Source: a virus | Virus record (IMG/VR): IMGVR_UViG_3300037847_003263 | Location: 1-20,763 of that record | DNA length: 20,763 nucleotides | Reading direction: 5' to 3' (one strand) | Shown: positions 4,944 to 13,986 of the stretch, piece after piece | Numbering within the stretch: the first letter of the stretch is position 1 | Layout of the letters: each line of letters begins with the position of its first letter | Notes under the pieces: model-generated | Seen by the model: only the letters and a program-made list of their open reading frames with translations | Database searches by the model: none | What the model was told of the DNA's origin: nothing | Program-made: the position numbers and the translations under genes

Positions 4944-6443
4944 ATGAAAAAACTAATGATTCTATTGTCAGCACTACTTATTTCAGGTACTGCTATGGCA
5001 AATGACAAACTCCCATTTCAAGCAGGTCACGGTTTTGACGAAAAATACTTGTGGGAAAAGAATTTAAATGGTAAAAAGAAATGGCTTTTACCAAAACAAA
5101 TGCTACACGACCAGTTTCTAGCGAAACTATTGGCATACGATCCAAATCAATTTTGGTTTACAATGCACGACTTTATTGCAATGGGAGATTTCAATAGAGA
5201 CGGTGTACAAGATTATGTTGTAACAGTTTTGAATCTTGATAAAGATTTTAAGAAAAAGTTAGACAAAGACCAAGGTATGGTTGTGTGTAAAGCAGATTCA
5301 TCTGCTGGTGCTTGTTTGGCAGAGAAAGGTGTTACACAACACAACTATCAAATTATTCTAGGACAAAAAGAAACTGGTAGGGCTAAAGGTAAAGAGTCTT
5401 ATTGGGGTACAGGTTTGATACAAGACAATCTTCCTTTTATTCAAGGAGGAACTGCACAACCGCTTGTTGCAGATTTCAATGGTGACGGTTGGGACGACAT
5501 TTATTTGGCGGCGGCTGTTAATGACTTTGGAACAGGTTGTGGTGGATATCATTCTTACTTCTTGTCACAACCAGAAGGTTTCTTAAAAGAGTCAAGCAAA
5601 TCACATATCGGTGGTGGTAAAGACTTCAATAAAAAATTCAAAAGAATTTGTAACTTTTCACACAGAGCCGAGGCTGGTGACTTTGATAAAGATGGCGACA
5701 TAGATATCATACTTGCTAGTATTGATTGGAAAGGTTCTAACGGTGAAATGATTTGTCTAATCAATGATGGTAAAGGTAAAATGAAAAGTACAACTTGTGG
5801 TAATCAGTTTGCATTTATCGTAAGACACGCAGATTTTAATGGTGACGGTCACATTGATATGTTAGCAGGTGCTCATAGTTCTGAGTGTTTCAAATATCAC
5901 AGTAACTGGAAAGGTCATCATAGTAAGTCTAAGAACAGACACAACATAAGAATTCTTTGGGGTAACGGTACTAACAAATGGAATACAAAGAATTCAAAAG
6001 AAATTAAGTCTGTAGGATATCACACAAAGACTAAAGACAAAACTCCATTATGTCTTCCAGTAGGAACTTTGGTTGCTGATGTTGATAACGATGGTGATAT
6101 GGATTTAGTAGGTTCAACTGTAGGTCTTAACTATGTTGGTGGTTACTTGATTACTTACTTGAACGATGGTAAAGGTAACTTTACAATCGGTTGGCAGAAG
6201 TCAATTAAAAGTGTAACTAAGTTTAACAAAAAGAATTGGCCTAAGTCAGAAGTTAATCACGATTCAAATGGTTGGTATCTATCACTTCATCCAGTAGATG
6301 TTAACTTTGATGGTAACATAGACTTTATGACAAATGGTCACTGGTTAAATCCTGGTGATAACGATGTTTACATCAACAATGGTGATGGTACTTTCAATAA
6401 GATAGGACACACTGATTTAAGAAAGTATGCAAAAACGTTCTAA
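4944..6443 (+). CDS. Secreted FG-GAP/VCBS repeat protein with six Ca-binding motifs
   Basis: The frame is open upstream to 4848, but the promoter (4888-4918), the GAGAGG site 5 nt before the ATG at 4944 and the signal peptide MKKLMILLSALLISGTAMA all fix the start here. The mature protein is about 480 aa. It has six DxDxDG-type loops of the FG-GAP/integrin-alpha kind, at about residues 82-90, 177-185, 247-255, 297-305, 379-387 and 452-460 (for example DFNGDGWDD and DVDNDGDMD). This predicts a calcium-stabilised beta-propeller. Such domains mediate adhesion or carbohydrate and protein binding outside the cell. Export by Sec from an infected cell is unusual for phage proteins. The gene is monocistronic, between its own promoter and a strong terminator. 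Its ligand is unknown. Confidence 0.85.
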   Translation: MKKLMILLSALLISGTAMANDKLPFQAGHGFDEKYLWEKNLNGKKKWLLPKQMLHDQFLAKLLAYDPNQFWFTMHDFIAMGDFNRDGVQDYVVTVLNLDKDFKKKLDKDQGMVVCKADSSAGACLAEKGVTQHNYQIILGQKETGRAKGKESYWGTGLIQDNLPFIQGGTAQPLVADFNGDGWDDIYLAAAVNDFGTGCGGYHSYFLSQPEGFLKESSKSHIGGGKDFNKKFKRICNFSHRAEAGDFDKDGDIDIILASIDWKGSNGEMICLINDGKGKMKSTTCGNQFAFIVRHADFNGDGHIDMLAGAHSSECFKYHSNWKGHHSKSKNRHNIRILWGNGTNKWNTKNSKEIKSVGYHTKTKDKTPLCLPVGTLVADVDNDGDMDLVGSTVGLNYVGGYLITYLNDGKGNFTIGWQKSIKSVTKFNKKNWPKSEVNHDSNGWYLSLHPVDVNFDGNIDFMTNGHWLNPGDNDVYINNGDGTFNKIGHTDLRKYAKTF

Positions 6444-6470
6444 TCTCTCATAACCTAGTTTTTGCAAACT

Positions 6471-6499
6471 AAAGAGGGTCTTAATGGCCCTCTTTTTTT
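6471..6499 (+). terminator. Strong intrinsic terminator, convergent genes
   Basis: AAAGAGGGTC (6471-6480), loop TTAAT and GGCCCTCTTT (6486-6495) pair over 10 bp with one T-G wobble, and seven Ts at 6493-6499 follow. It lies 28 nt after the FG-GAP stop. The loop contains the TAA stop (6483-6481 on the - strand) of the converging SGNH gene. On the - strand the downstream T-run is poorer, so it may terminate the long operon less efficiently. Confidence 0.85.
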
Positions 6500-7161
6500 A
6501 TGGCTTCGATAATCTTATTTGCCCAATCTTTATGAGCATCTTTTCCAAAATGTTCTGCTGGAGTTCTTTTATAACCCTTCTCTACTAGATATTCCCAATA
6601 AGGTACTTTGATAATAAAACAATCATTGTAAACTGTTCTATCACTTTCTGTCATATAATATTTTATATTCTTACTATCTAATAATTCTTTTGCACCTAGT
6701 ATATTTTTTGTCTTTAATACATTTGTATAATCAGGTTGTGCAATAAATTCTATATACTGGTCATAAAACTTTTGATTCTTTTTAGTTACATCAAACTTAG
6801 AACCATCAGGGTTTATTCCTTTAAAGCCCATACCTACTGAAAAGTTTTGATATCCATCAGGTGTTTTTAATTCTATTCTATCAGGTCCTGTCCATTGTAT
6901 TAGAAATCTATCACCTTCTTCCCATTTGTATTTGTTGCCAAAGAATTCAAATTCATCATTTACTAATTCATATATAACTCTGAATATTCTATCATTGCTT
7001 CCTCCTGGCCAAGATAGATTGACTGGTTCTAGATTTAAATGTTCTGCGACTAAAGTACCATAACAATGCTTTAGATTATATTCAGTAAAGTGTCCTATAC
7101 CTTCACCTTCTATCTCACAACCCATACCGTGAGAACAAGCGATTATAAAAAGTTTATTCAT
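6481..7161 (-). CDS. SGNH/GDSL-type hydrolase-like protein, 226 aa
   Basis: I place the start at the ATG at 7161, which overlaps the upstream gene's stop as TAATG; a reading from 7173 adds four residues inside that gene. Block I is IIACSHGMG (candidate Ser10). NLSWPGGSND (48-57) carries the Gly and Asn of the oxyanion hole. EHFGKDAHKDWA (203-214) offers His204 or His210 as the catalytic base. The Cys-Ser-His form of block I and the PGG-x-ND motif match the 361-aa protein at 1903-2988, so the two are paralogues. It is the last gene of the 14-kb operon, and its stop codon lies in the loop of the terminator. It probably adds or removes acyl groups on a carbohydrate, but the substrate is unknown. 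Confidence 0.7.
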   Translation of the reverse strand: MNKLFIIACSHGMGCEIEGEGIGHFTEYNLKHCYGTLVAEHLNLEPVNLSWPGGSNDRIFRVIYELVNDEFEFFGNKYKWEEGDRFLIQWTGPDRIELKTPDGYQNFSVGMGFKGINPDGSKFDVTKKNQKFYDQYIEFIAQPDYTNVLKTKNILGAKELLDSKNIKYYMTESDRTVYNDCFIIKVPYWEYLVEKGYKRTPAEHFGKDAHKDWANKIIEAIKKEGH

Positions 7162-8012
7162 TAAATACCCCAATCATATTGTTCTACGTATTTTGCATAT
7201 TGTCTATGTCCATTAATAGATAAATGCCACGCATCAAAGAATACGTCTTCGTTCGGTTCTTGTATTTCGTTTATTCTTTTAATAAACTTTATGGCTTCAT
7301 CATTGTAATGTAAACTGTTCTTAGAATAATCAATTTCCCATTGTTTGTAATGGTCTTTTAGTTTATATTTTTTAGGATGATTTGAATTAATAATTTTATC
7401 TATTTGAAAATGAAAAAAATCATTTATTAAACAATAACCAGAATTAAACTGCATAAAGTTTTCTATATCAAAATATTGTAACATTTGTTTTTCAAAAGTT
7501 CTAGTACTAGCACCTAACATATAATCTTTTACATAATTGCTTTTTATCTCAACCAATTCAAAATGACCACATATCATTTTATACTTTACACCAATATCAT
7601 CTAGTAAACGTTTTGCGTAATTAGAATGTATACTCAATTTTAATCTATCTGAATATACATTACCTAACTTCATCATTGCATTAAGTACTTTCGTGTTGTT
7701 ATCAAAGTCTTGCAATACTGTCCACATATCTACTGTATTTCTATCTGTGTCTATATATTTTGTTTCTATATTATCGATAGTCATAAAACGTGATACATTA
7801 CTTAATGTAAATAAAACAAAATCTTTTTCTGGATCTATCTGACTAGTCATATCTCTTAAACAAAAAACTGCATCATCTGTAGAACGTCCTGCCATCGCAT
7901 AGTTCTTAACTTTATACCCTTTATTTTCTAAGAGTATATCTGCCCAACTTTTTTTATTTCCGTGCGGAAAATAATTATCTACAAAACTATCTCCAAATAT
8001 CCAGGCTATCAT
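7161..8012 (-). CDS. SGNH/GDSL hydrolase-family protein, 283 aa
   Basis: This has a more canonical SGNH layout than its neighbour: IFGDSFVDN near the N-terminus (nucleophile Ser9), NYAMAGRSTDDAV (37-49) as the Gly/Asn-type blocks, and DAWHLSINGH (260-269) near the end, giving the Asp260-x-x-His263 pair. All three catalytic elements are therefore present. The intervening 200 residues are AT-rich coding with many Asn and Lys and no recognised insert. There is no signal peptide. It overlaps the upstream glycosyltransferase-like gene by ATGA and the downstream SGNH gene by TAATG. The likely role is deacylation or acyl transfer on the product of the upstream enzymes (inference). Confidence 0.75.
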   Translation of the reverse strand: MIAWIFGDSFVDNYFPHGNKKSWADILLENKGYKVKNYAMAGRSTDDAVFCLRDMTSQIDPEKDFVLFTLSNVSRFMTIDNIETKYIDTDRNTVDMWTVLQDFDNNTKVLNAMMKLGNVYSDRLKLSIHSNYAKRLLDDIGVKYKMICGHFELVEIKSNYVKDYMLGASTRTFEKQMLQYFDIENFMQFNSGYCLINDFFHFQIDKIINSNHPKKYKLKDHYKQWEIDYSKNSLHYNDEAIKFIKRINEIQEPNEDVFFDAWHLSINGHRQYAKYVEQYDWGI

Positions 8013-8878
8013 TTTAAGACTCCCATATTTAAAACTTTTTCTATTTCACTTTTATCAATACAATGCACGTGACTTTGTTCATATAAATGTTTTTTACTTT
8101 GTATCTTACCTATAAAGTTCCAGTCTGGAGTTAGAGTACATATAAATTTATCTGGTCTGTTAATCATTAAGTATTGCCAGTATACTTCATCTGATGGATG
8201 AAACATATCATCTTTTTCATCATCATAAGGCAAGGTCATAAAGTTTGCATTATCTATATGCATAGAAGAATAGTAGCCTTTCTTTTCGTGTATGTCTTTT
8301 GAAAAATCTACGTAATCTTTTAATGACTTTTCTGTTATGAAATTTCTTGATACAATATATAATCCTGAATTATAACGATATAATTGTTTATTAATTTGTT
8401 CAAATGTAATGCCTTTGTACATACAATAATAATGTAAGTATGTCATATCATAAAGAAAAGGATGTTGTACACAACTTCTAACTACATCGTGTTCATAATA
8501 AGGACCTATTTGATTCACATAATGTTTTGTAGCAAGTAAATGATTTTCTTTTACAAACAAACTATCAAAGTCTGCATATGCAACATAATGTAAGTTAGGG
8601 TTTTCTTCAAAAGCCAATAGTGTTGCAAATATTTTACCTATACCAGGCATTACTTGTAATACATCTACTTTTATATTGTATTCAGAAAACGTATATCTTA
8701 AATACGGAAATCTATCATACAAATCATCTCCATATAATTTATATTCTGCATCGTTGATTGTTGCAAATGCTTTATGATTTTCTATAATGTCATCTTTAAA
8801 CTTTACCATAGGACTATAGTGAGGTCCTTTATATAAAGAACTTATAAGTTTAATTTTTTTAATATCAAATTTAGCCAT
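8009..8878 (-). CDS. Glycosyltransferase-like protein (GT-A fold, GT8-like), 289 aa
   Basis: The features of a metal-dependent GT-A transferase can be seen in order. YADFDSLF (101-108) contains the Asp-x-Asp that would bind the nucleotide-sugar metal. YNSGLYIVSR (169-178) resembles the NSG-x-x-hydrophobic motif of GT8-like enzymes. HPSDEVYWQYL (227-237) is a candidate acceptor or catalytic segment. HVHCID (270-275) could supply the late His ligand. The protein would transfer a sugar from a nucleotide donor, with donor and acceptor unknown. It overlaps the preceding radical-SAM gene by 8 nt and the next SGNH gene by ATGA, so it is co-expressed with both. It has no membrane anchor. Confidence 0.65.
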   Translation of the reverse strand: MAKFDIKKIKLISSLYKGPHYSPMVKFKDDIIENHKAFATINDAEYKLYGDDLYDRFPYLRYTFSEYNIKVDVLQVMPGIGKIFATLLAFEENPNLHYVAYADFDSLFVKENHLLATKHYVNQIGPYYEHDVVRSCVQHPFLYDMTYLHYYCMYKGITFEQINKQLYRYNSGLYIVSRNFITEKSLKDYVDFSKDIHEKKGYYSSMHIDNANFMTLPYDDEKDDMFHPSDEVYWQYLMINRPDKFICTLTPDWNFIGKIQSKKHLYEQSHVHCIDKSEIEKVLNMGVLK

Positions 8879-10034
8879 CTATATACTTCTTCATTTGAGG
8901 GAATAAATCACAATAATTTTGATTTCTAATCTTATCTATATCTTTTATATATTGTATTGTTTCTGTACTATCTATGTTTGTGTTATTCATATAATTTACA
9001 ATACCTTCTAGTGTTTTTTCTTGTAAAATACTTTTCCACTCTGGTTTGAAATTATCTTCTATGTCTTTTGTTATCTGTTCTTTTATATCTTTTGGTAATG
9101 ATGCTATACTTGTATTCTTATCATAAACAATATTTAACCACACAGGAATGTTCTTAGAATAATAATATTCTATAGATTCTAATAAATTAAAAATACTATA
9201 TACACTTACTCCATAACTAATCGTAGGTCTATAACCGTGTTCTACATAACCATCTAAATGTTTTTCATAATCATTCCAGTTTGCAGGATATCTAGAATAT
9301 TCAAATGTATCTCTAACACCATCTGCACTAAGCATAATAACTATATCTTTAAAGTTTGGCCATATAGTTTTTATTTGGTTCTTTGGAAATATGGTGCCAT
9401 TGGTTGCGTAACTTACTGTGATATTTTTTGATAACCCACGTTCTACTAGTCTTTCTAAAAACTGAAACTGTTGTTTAATCAACATTGGTTCACCACCAAA
9501 TATTTCTATAAACTCTACGTGTTCCATTAATTCATCTAACTCTTTCCAAAAGTTTTCATTATTATACCATTTGAAATTAGCAAGTTGATTTTCATCAAAC
9601 AACTTAGTAGTATTGAATAATTTATATTTGTCATCAAGCCATTTACTACTACTGAATTCATTACATATACGACACTTAAGATTACAAGTGTTACCTGGTT
9701 TTATATCTAGTATCTTTAAATTAAATACACCATTACGTATATTATCAATCTCTGCCTCAAATCTTTTATTTTCTCTTATACGTCTGCTTATGTTATTATT
9801 CATTTCTTCTGAATAACATTTTCTGCAACCCTTGTCTGGTTTATCGTCAAGCATCTTTTGTTGCATAGTTTTAATCCACTTAGAACTTCTAATGTCTTTT
9901 AGTGTATCTGTTCTTGCATTATATAAACTACCATCTTCTTTTGTGAAGTGTCCATCATAAACACAACAAGGTCTTATTTTTCCGTCAGTGTCTACTTCTA
10001 TATGAACAAAAGGTAATACACAAAACTTATTCAT
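8871..10034 (-). CDS. Twitch-type radical SAM protein, 387 aa (array member 8, CC type)
   Basis: The N-terminal twitch-like part has Cys5 (FCVLPF), a Cys-Cys pair at 23-24 (RPCC) and CRKC at 70-73, a set able to hold an auxiliary iron-sulfur cluster. The radical-SAM motif CNLKCRIC follows (Cys117, 121, 124), then FGGEPM (180-184) for AdoMet binding and LSADG (235-239). The order is N-terminal auxiliary domain first, then the TIM-barrel core, as in the phage and bacterial family called twitch domain-containing radical SAM protein. The C-terminus has the shared IRNQ...LFPQM signature. It should cleave AdoMet to the 5'-deoxyadenosyl radical; the substrate is unknown. It is the last of eight in transcription order, directly before the GT-like gene. 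Confidence 0.85.
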   Translation of the reverse strand: MNKFCVLPFVHIEVDTDGKIRPCCVYDGHFTKEDGSLYNARTDTLKDIRSSKWIKTMQQKMLDDKPDKGCRKCYSEEMNNNISRRIRENKRFEAEIDNIRNGVFNLKILDIKPGNTCNLKCRICNEFSSSKWLDDKYKLFNTTKLFDENQLANFKWYNNENFWKELDELMEHVEFIEIFGGEPMLIKQQFQFLERLVERGLSKNITVSYATNGTIFPKNQIKTIWPNFKDIVIMLSADGVRDTFEYSRYPANWNDYEKHLDGYVEHGYRPTISYGVSVYSIFNLLESIEYYYSKNIPVWLNIVYDKNTSIASLPKDIKEQITKDIEDNFKPEWKSILQEKTLEGIVNYMNNTNIDSTETIQYIKDIDKIRNQNYCDLFPQMKKYIDG

Positions 10035-11220
10035 TAAAATACGCCTCGAATTCTGGTAGATAGTCTACTATATTTTGTTTTCTAATTTCATCTAAATTCT
10101 TAGTATATTCAATCGCTTTTTCCCATTTGCCTTTTCTATCAGGACCACTAAACATTTTTTCGAACTCTGTTAACTTCCAACTATCAAATATATTAGAAAA
10201 CTTTTTATGTATTCTTTCTCTCATTTCTTTTGGTAGAACTGCTGGTGAAAGAATATCAGGATCATATACATAGTTGTGATGTACCCATACTCCGTGTTCT
10301 CTGTGAAAGAAATTATAGAAATCTCCCAACGTAGAATAATTCATCCACGATACAGTTTGTGTTACATCTAATTCAAAGTTTTCTTCTTTAAGTCTTAAGA
10401 AGTTTTTCAATACAGTATCCCAATCACTTGGATATCTTATATAGTGATTTCTTTCTCCTAAGTCATCAATACTGCAACTAACTTTAACGTGGTCAAACTT
10501 ACGCCACAATTCTATAACTTTATCATTCATATTAGTCATATTGATATTATACCATAGTTTGATATCTGTTTTGCCCATATCAACTAGTCTTTGTAAAAAT
10601 GCAAAGTGTTGTTTTATTAATGTAGGTTCACCACCATTAATATAAAACGTCTTTACTTTATCACAATGTTTTAATAAATCTTCCCAAAAACCTTCACGTT
10701 CAGGCCATCTAAAGCCTTCCATTGTATCATAACTTGTTAACTTGAATGTTGTTTTCTTTTGTAATGCATCGTAATCGTTACGCCATTTACTTGATGATGC
10801 TGGATTACAAGTACGACAAGCCACGTTACATACATTACCTAACCTTAGTTCAACAAAGTCTAGTTGTACGTCTTTCATATAGCCATCGCTATCAGTGGCG
10901 TCCCTAGCGACTTCTATGGTGTATTCAGGATAGTTTTTGATTTCTTCTATTCTTTTAGAATGCATTCCTTTTGCCTCTTCGGCATAACAACGCATACAAG
11001 CACGAGGTTTCTTTCCATCTAATACTTCTAATCTTGCTTTACGAAAAGATTTAGAATTCATTGTATCGTGTACAGTATCACGATTAAGATTATAAAATCT
11101 ATCACCATCACGTGAACTACTCAACGCATTTCTATGATCCGCAATACAACAATGAGTTACTCCACCGTGTGGGTGGGTAGCAAGATGCTGAAATAATAAT
11201 GGGCAAAAAGTATCACTCAT
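10027..11220 (-). CDS. Twitch-type radical SAM protein, 397 aa (array member 7, CC type)
   Basis: Auxiliary-cluster cysteines are Cys6, Cys24-Cys25 and CMRC (75-78). The radical-SAM motif is CNVACRTC (131-138), with NGGEPT at 195-200 and a CSIDDLGE segment near 249-256 matching the common SID motif of the barrel. The sequence around the radical-SAM motif (CNPASSSKW) is close to that of member 8 (CNEFSSSKW), so these two are the most alike of the array. The gene ends with IRKQ...LPEFEAYF. It has an 8-nt overlap downstream with member 8 and a TAATG overlap with member 6 upstream. Function is as for the family, with substrate unknown. Confidence 0.85.
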   Translation of the reverse strand: MSDTFCPLLFQHLATHPHGGVTHCCIADHRNALSSSRDGDRFYNLNRDTVHDTMNSKSFRKARLEVLDGKKPRACMRCYAEEAKGMHSKRIEEIKNYPEYTIEVARDATDSDGYMKDVQLDFVELRLGNVCNVACRTCNPASSSKWRNDYDALQKKTTFKLTSYDTMEGFRWPEREGFWEDLLKHCDKVKTFYINGGEPTLIKQHFAFLQRLVDMGKTDIKLWYNINMTNMNDKVIELWRKFDHVKVSCSIDDLGERNHYIRYPSDWDTVLKNFLRLKEENFELDVTQTVSWMNYSTLGDFYNFFHREHGVWVHHNYVYDPDILSPAVLPKEMRERIHKKFSNIFDSWKLTEFEKMFSGPDRKGKWEKAIEYTKNLDEIRKQNIVDYLPEFEAYFNE

Positions 11221-12602
11221 TATACTTTTTCTCCTAGTGTTTTATCAAGAAAACTATTTAATTTTGGATATATACTTCTCCAATCTTGTTTTCTTCTTCT
11301 ATCCATTTCATCAGAAAATCTAACAAACTCTTTTAGCATTTCTATATCTGGTTCAGGTTTATTTTCAATCGCTTTTTTATATCCATTTAAAAGTTTATGT
11401 TCTTCTTTATTATGTGGAATTAAACTAATTAACTTTTCTAAATCTTCTAAAACAAAACTTCCATACTTTGTTGGATCTAAGAAAGGTGGGTTCTGAATAA
11501 TATTCCAACTTTGATGTATTTCTTTACCGTACTTCTTTTCATACTCTATAACTTTCTTTCGTAATACCCAATTAGTAGGAGTTGTTAAAGGAGTTATCGT
11601 ACTATGCACGTGAACAATTATATCTGTTTCCATAAGTGTTTCAAAGTTTTCTGTCCATTGTTTTAAATCAATTCCATACCTTGCGTACTCTTGTTCAGGT
11701 CCCCAGGCATCAATACTGCATACAATTATCCATTGTCTTATTAAATTCTTTTCAAGCATCTTTTGTATACGACCAATTTTCTGCTTAAATAAATTAGGCT
11801 TAAGCATTAAATTACTAAACATCTTAATACCCAACTTGTCATTCAAAAGTGATTCGTCTTCAAAGAATGTTAACGTTTCTTCAAATTCTTCTTTTTGATA
11901 TAACGGCTCACCACCCAAAATATGAAAATGTTTTAGATAACAAGAATGACCTCGCATCCATTCCCAAAATTGTTTCTTTCTTTTTTCATACATAGGAGAA
12001 ACAGAATATGATCCATCTAATGAATAGTGTTTACTTGCAGGACCATTTGTTCTAATGTCTGCTTCTATCTTACTGCTAAACATAGGAGAACAATATGTAC
12101 AAGCAAGATTACACGTATTTTTAAAATACACTTCCATCACTGATGGTGTAACTTCATTTCTTAATTTTCCATCTTCTGACCATTGTATCTGATGAGGATT
12201 CCAATATGTCTTTTTAGAAAATATTTGTCTTTCACTTGTACCACCTGCATCTTCAACTCTTTTACAATATCTACAACTTTCTTTTGGCCATTGATTATTG
12301 GCCATACGTGTTCTTTCTTCTACAAGTTTTGGGTGACTGTTAAAATTTCTAAACTCAGAATCTGGTTCTCTACTAAAATGAAAACCACCTGTTCTATGAC
12401 ACATATTAAACATATCCATAGAAAGGTATAAAGTCATCCAACTCCATTTCAATGCACAAGCGGCATCGTTTTGTATGGGGAATATTCTTTGACCTGGTTC
12501 TTCTGTTGGCTCAGGTGGAATATCTATGTAATCAGGAAACTTCCTATCAGGATATTCGTTTTTTACCTTTCTTCTATCTCTATAAAAATTAGAACTCGTC
12601 AT
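11220..12602 (-). CDS. Twitch-type radical SAM protein, 460 aa (array member 6, CH type)
   Basis: I use the ATG at 12602, with GGTGGAAAAGAT just upstream. A start at 12620 adds six residues and overlaps member 5 by 32 nt instead of 14, so the choice is uncertain. The auxiliary region differs from the Cys-Cys type: Cys49 (ACALKW), then Cys68-His69 (NMCHRTG) in place of Cys-Cys, then CRYC (110-113) followed by KRVEDAGG. The radical-SAM motif is CNLACTYC (164-171) and GGEP is at 230-233. The barrel has CSIDAWG and EYARYG. The C-terminus carries RRKQ...IYPKL. It belongs with members 1 and 2 by its CxYC-K/W-x-VED motif. Substrate is unknown. Confidence 0.85.
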   Translation of the reverse strand: MTSSNFYRDRRKVKNEYPDRKFPDYIDIPPEPTEEPGQRIFPIQNDAACALKWSWMTLYLSMDMFNMCHRTGGFHFSREPDSEFRNFNSHPKLVEERTRMANNQWPKESCRYCKRVEDAGGTSERQIFSKKTYWNPHQIQWSEDGKLRNEVTPSVMEVYFKNTCNLACTYCSPMFSSKIEADIRTNGPASKHYSLDGSYSVSPMYEKRKKQFWEWMRGHSCYLKHFHILGGEPLYQKEEFEETLTFFEDESLLNDKLGIKMFSNLMLKPNLFKQKIGRIQKMLEKNLIRQWIIVCSIDAWGPEQEYARYGIDLKQWTENFETLMETDIIVHVHSTITPLTTPTNWVLRKKVIEYEKKYGKEIHQSWNIIQNPPFLDPTKYGSFVLEDLEKLISLIPHNKEEHKLLNGYKKAIENKPEPDIEMLKEFVRFSDEMDRRRKQDWRSIYPKLNSFLDKTLGEKV

Positions 12603-13986
12603 ATCTTTTCCACCAGTCATATAGTTCAGAATCTTTTTTATAGATATCTTCTAATCTATATTGTTCTTGTCTTATTCGGTCAAGCCTATCTTGAAATCCT
12701 TTTCCGTTCTTAAATTCTTGTTCGTGTTTATCAGGCCATTGTTCTGCAAATGTAGGTCTATCTTTCATACCTTTTAATGTATTTACAAGTGTTGCCTGTT
12801 TGCCTGTTGCTTTAGGTTCTATATATGCAAGTAATTCATCAATCTTTCTATCCAATATATGTCTAGGCCAAGCAAAAGGACTCATAATAATATCAGGGTG
12901 AAAAGCAAACATAATCTTTGTTTCTATTCTTACATCTAATTCTAAACTCAAATCAAATAAATCTTTGATACTAAACATACCTGGTCCAGTAATAGTCAAG
13001 TCAAATAACATCTTGTCTTTACCACCTGGTGCGGCTAACCCTTTCTTAAAGTTTGCTAACCATTCTTCCCATACAATACCTTTACGAATAAACTCTACAA
13101 TATCTCCTGTGCCATCAATACTTGCACACATTAACCAATCTTTAAACTGAGGAAGATAATCAAATAACTCCATACCCTTAAATGTTGTACGAGACAAATT
13201 AGAGTTATATCTTAAGTGACAATTCTTTGCTGAACCATTAGCGACCATTTCTTTTAATGCCCACCAATGTATATCGTACATAAGTGGTTCACCACCTACC
13301 CAATATATTTCTTCTACGATACCATCTGAAATTGCTTTCTTAAATTCAGGCTCAACTACAGTACGTTGAAACTTAACCATCTTTTGTTTTACAGTTGGTT
13401 GCATAAAAGGTTGATTTTCTACTGACCACATATTGTGTTTCTTCTTTTCTGCTTCCCAAGAACTTGATAATTGTTCTCCACACATACGACATTTAAAGTT
13501 ACATAAATTTGAATATCGATAATCAAAAGAAATTGTAGGCATATCAGTACGACCATCATCGTCTGTTTTATCGAAAGCCTCTTGTATCTTGTCTCTGAAT
13601 AACACACCAGTGAACCATTTACGATAAGATGATAAACTTAAGATATCATCATTACAAACGTCACATTGTGGTATACGTTCCCCTGCCATTAGTTTCTTTC
13701 TAATGTCTCTCATATATTGAGAGTTCCAATGTTCGTCTAATGATGTAGGATTAAAATCATCTGCATCTGTTTTTGATTCTTTTACTTTACCATATCGTTC
13801 ATCATTTGATGCATCAATATATTGTTTCTGAAAGGAATGTTCTTCACGTGATGCACAACAAAGTCTGCGTTCACCTTGAGGAGAAATATAGGTGTGAGAC
13901 CATGGAGCCATACAGAAAGTTTTGTTCTTACTTTCTTCTGCACAACTTCCGTCTGACTTCCAGATAGGTATTATTCTCTTACTCAT
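12589..13986 (-). CDS. Twitch-type radical SAM protein, 465 aa (array member 5, CC type)
   Basis: The N-terminus has a 20-residue extension before FCMAPW (Cys25). LCC (Cys43-44) follows, then a long loop, CDVC (108-111), the radical-SAM motif CNFKCRMC (162-169) and VGGEPL (230-235). The barrel motif reads ASIDGTGD, followed by EFIRKG. The loop between the Cys-Cys pair and CxxC is about 25 residues longer than in members 7 and 8, so the auxiliary domain is enlarged. The C-terminus IRQEQ...DSELYDWW is a diverged form of the family's closing signature. It overlaps member 4 by ATGA. It should be a cytoplasmic iron-sulfur enzyme; substrate unknown. Confidence 0.85.
   Translation of the reverse strand: MSKRIIPIWKSDGSCAEESKNKTFCMAPWSHTYISPQGERRLCCASREEHSFQKQYIDASNDERYGKVKESKTDADDFNPTSLDEHWNSQYMRDIRKKLMAGERIPQCDVCNDDILSLSSYRKWFTGVLFRDKIQEAFDKTDDDGRTDMPTISFDYRYSNLCNFKCRMCGEQLSSSWEAEKKKHNMWSVENQPFMQPTVKQKMVKFQRTVVEPEFKKAISDGIVEEIYWVGGEPLMYDIHWWALKEMVANGSAKNCHLRYNSNLSRTTFKGMELFDYLPQFKDWLMCASIDGTGDIVEFIRKGIVWEEWLANFKKGLAAPGGKDKMLFDLTITGPGMFSIKDLFDLSLELDVRIETKIMFAFHPDIIMSPFAWPRHILDRKIDELLAYIEPKATGKQATLVNTLKGMKDRPTFAEQWPDKHEQEFKNGKGFQDRLDRIRQEQYRLEDIYKKDSELYDWWKRYDEF

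Noticed and set aside
6441-6480. Short AGTTT/AAACT hairpin just before the main terminator
   Set aside because: It has five weak A/T-rich pairs, no T-run and no separate role beside the strong hairpin at 6471-6499.
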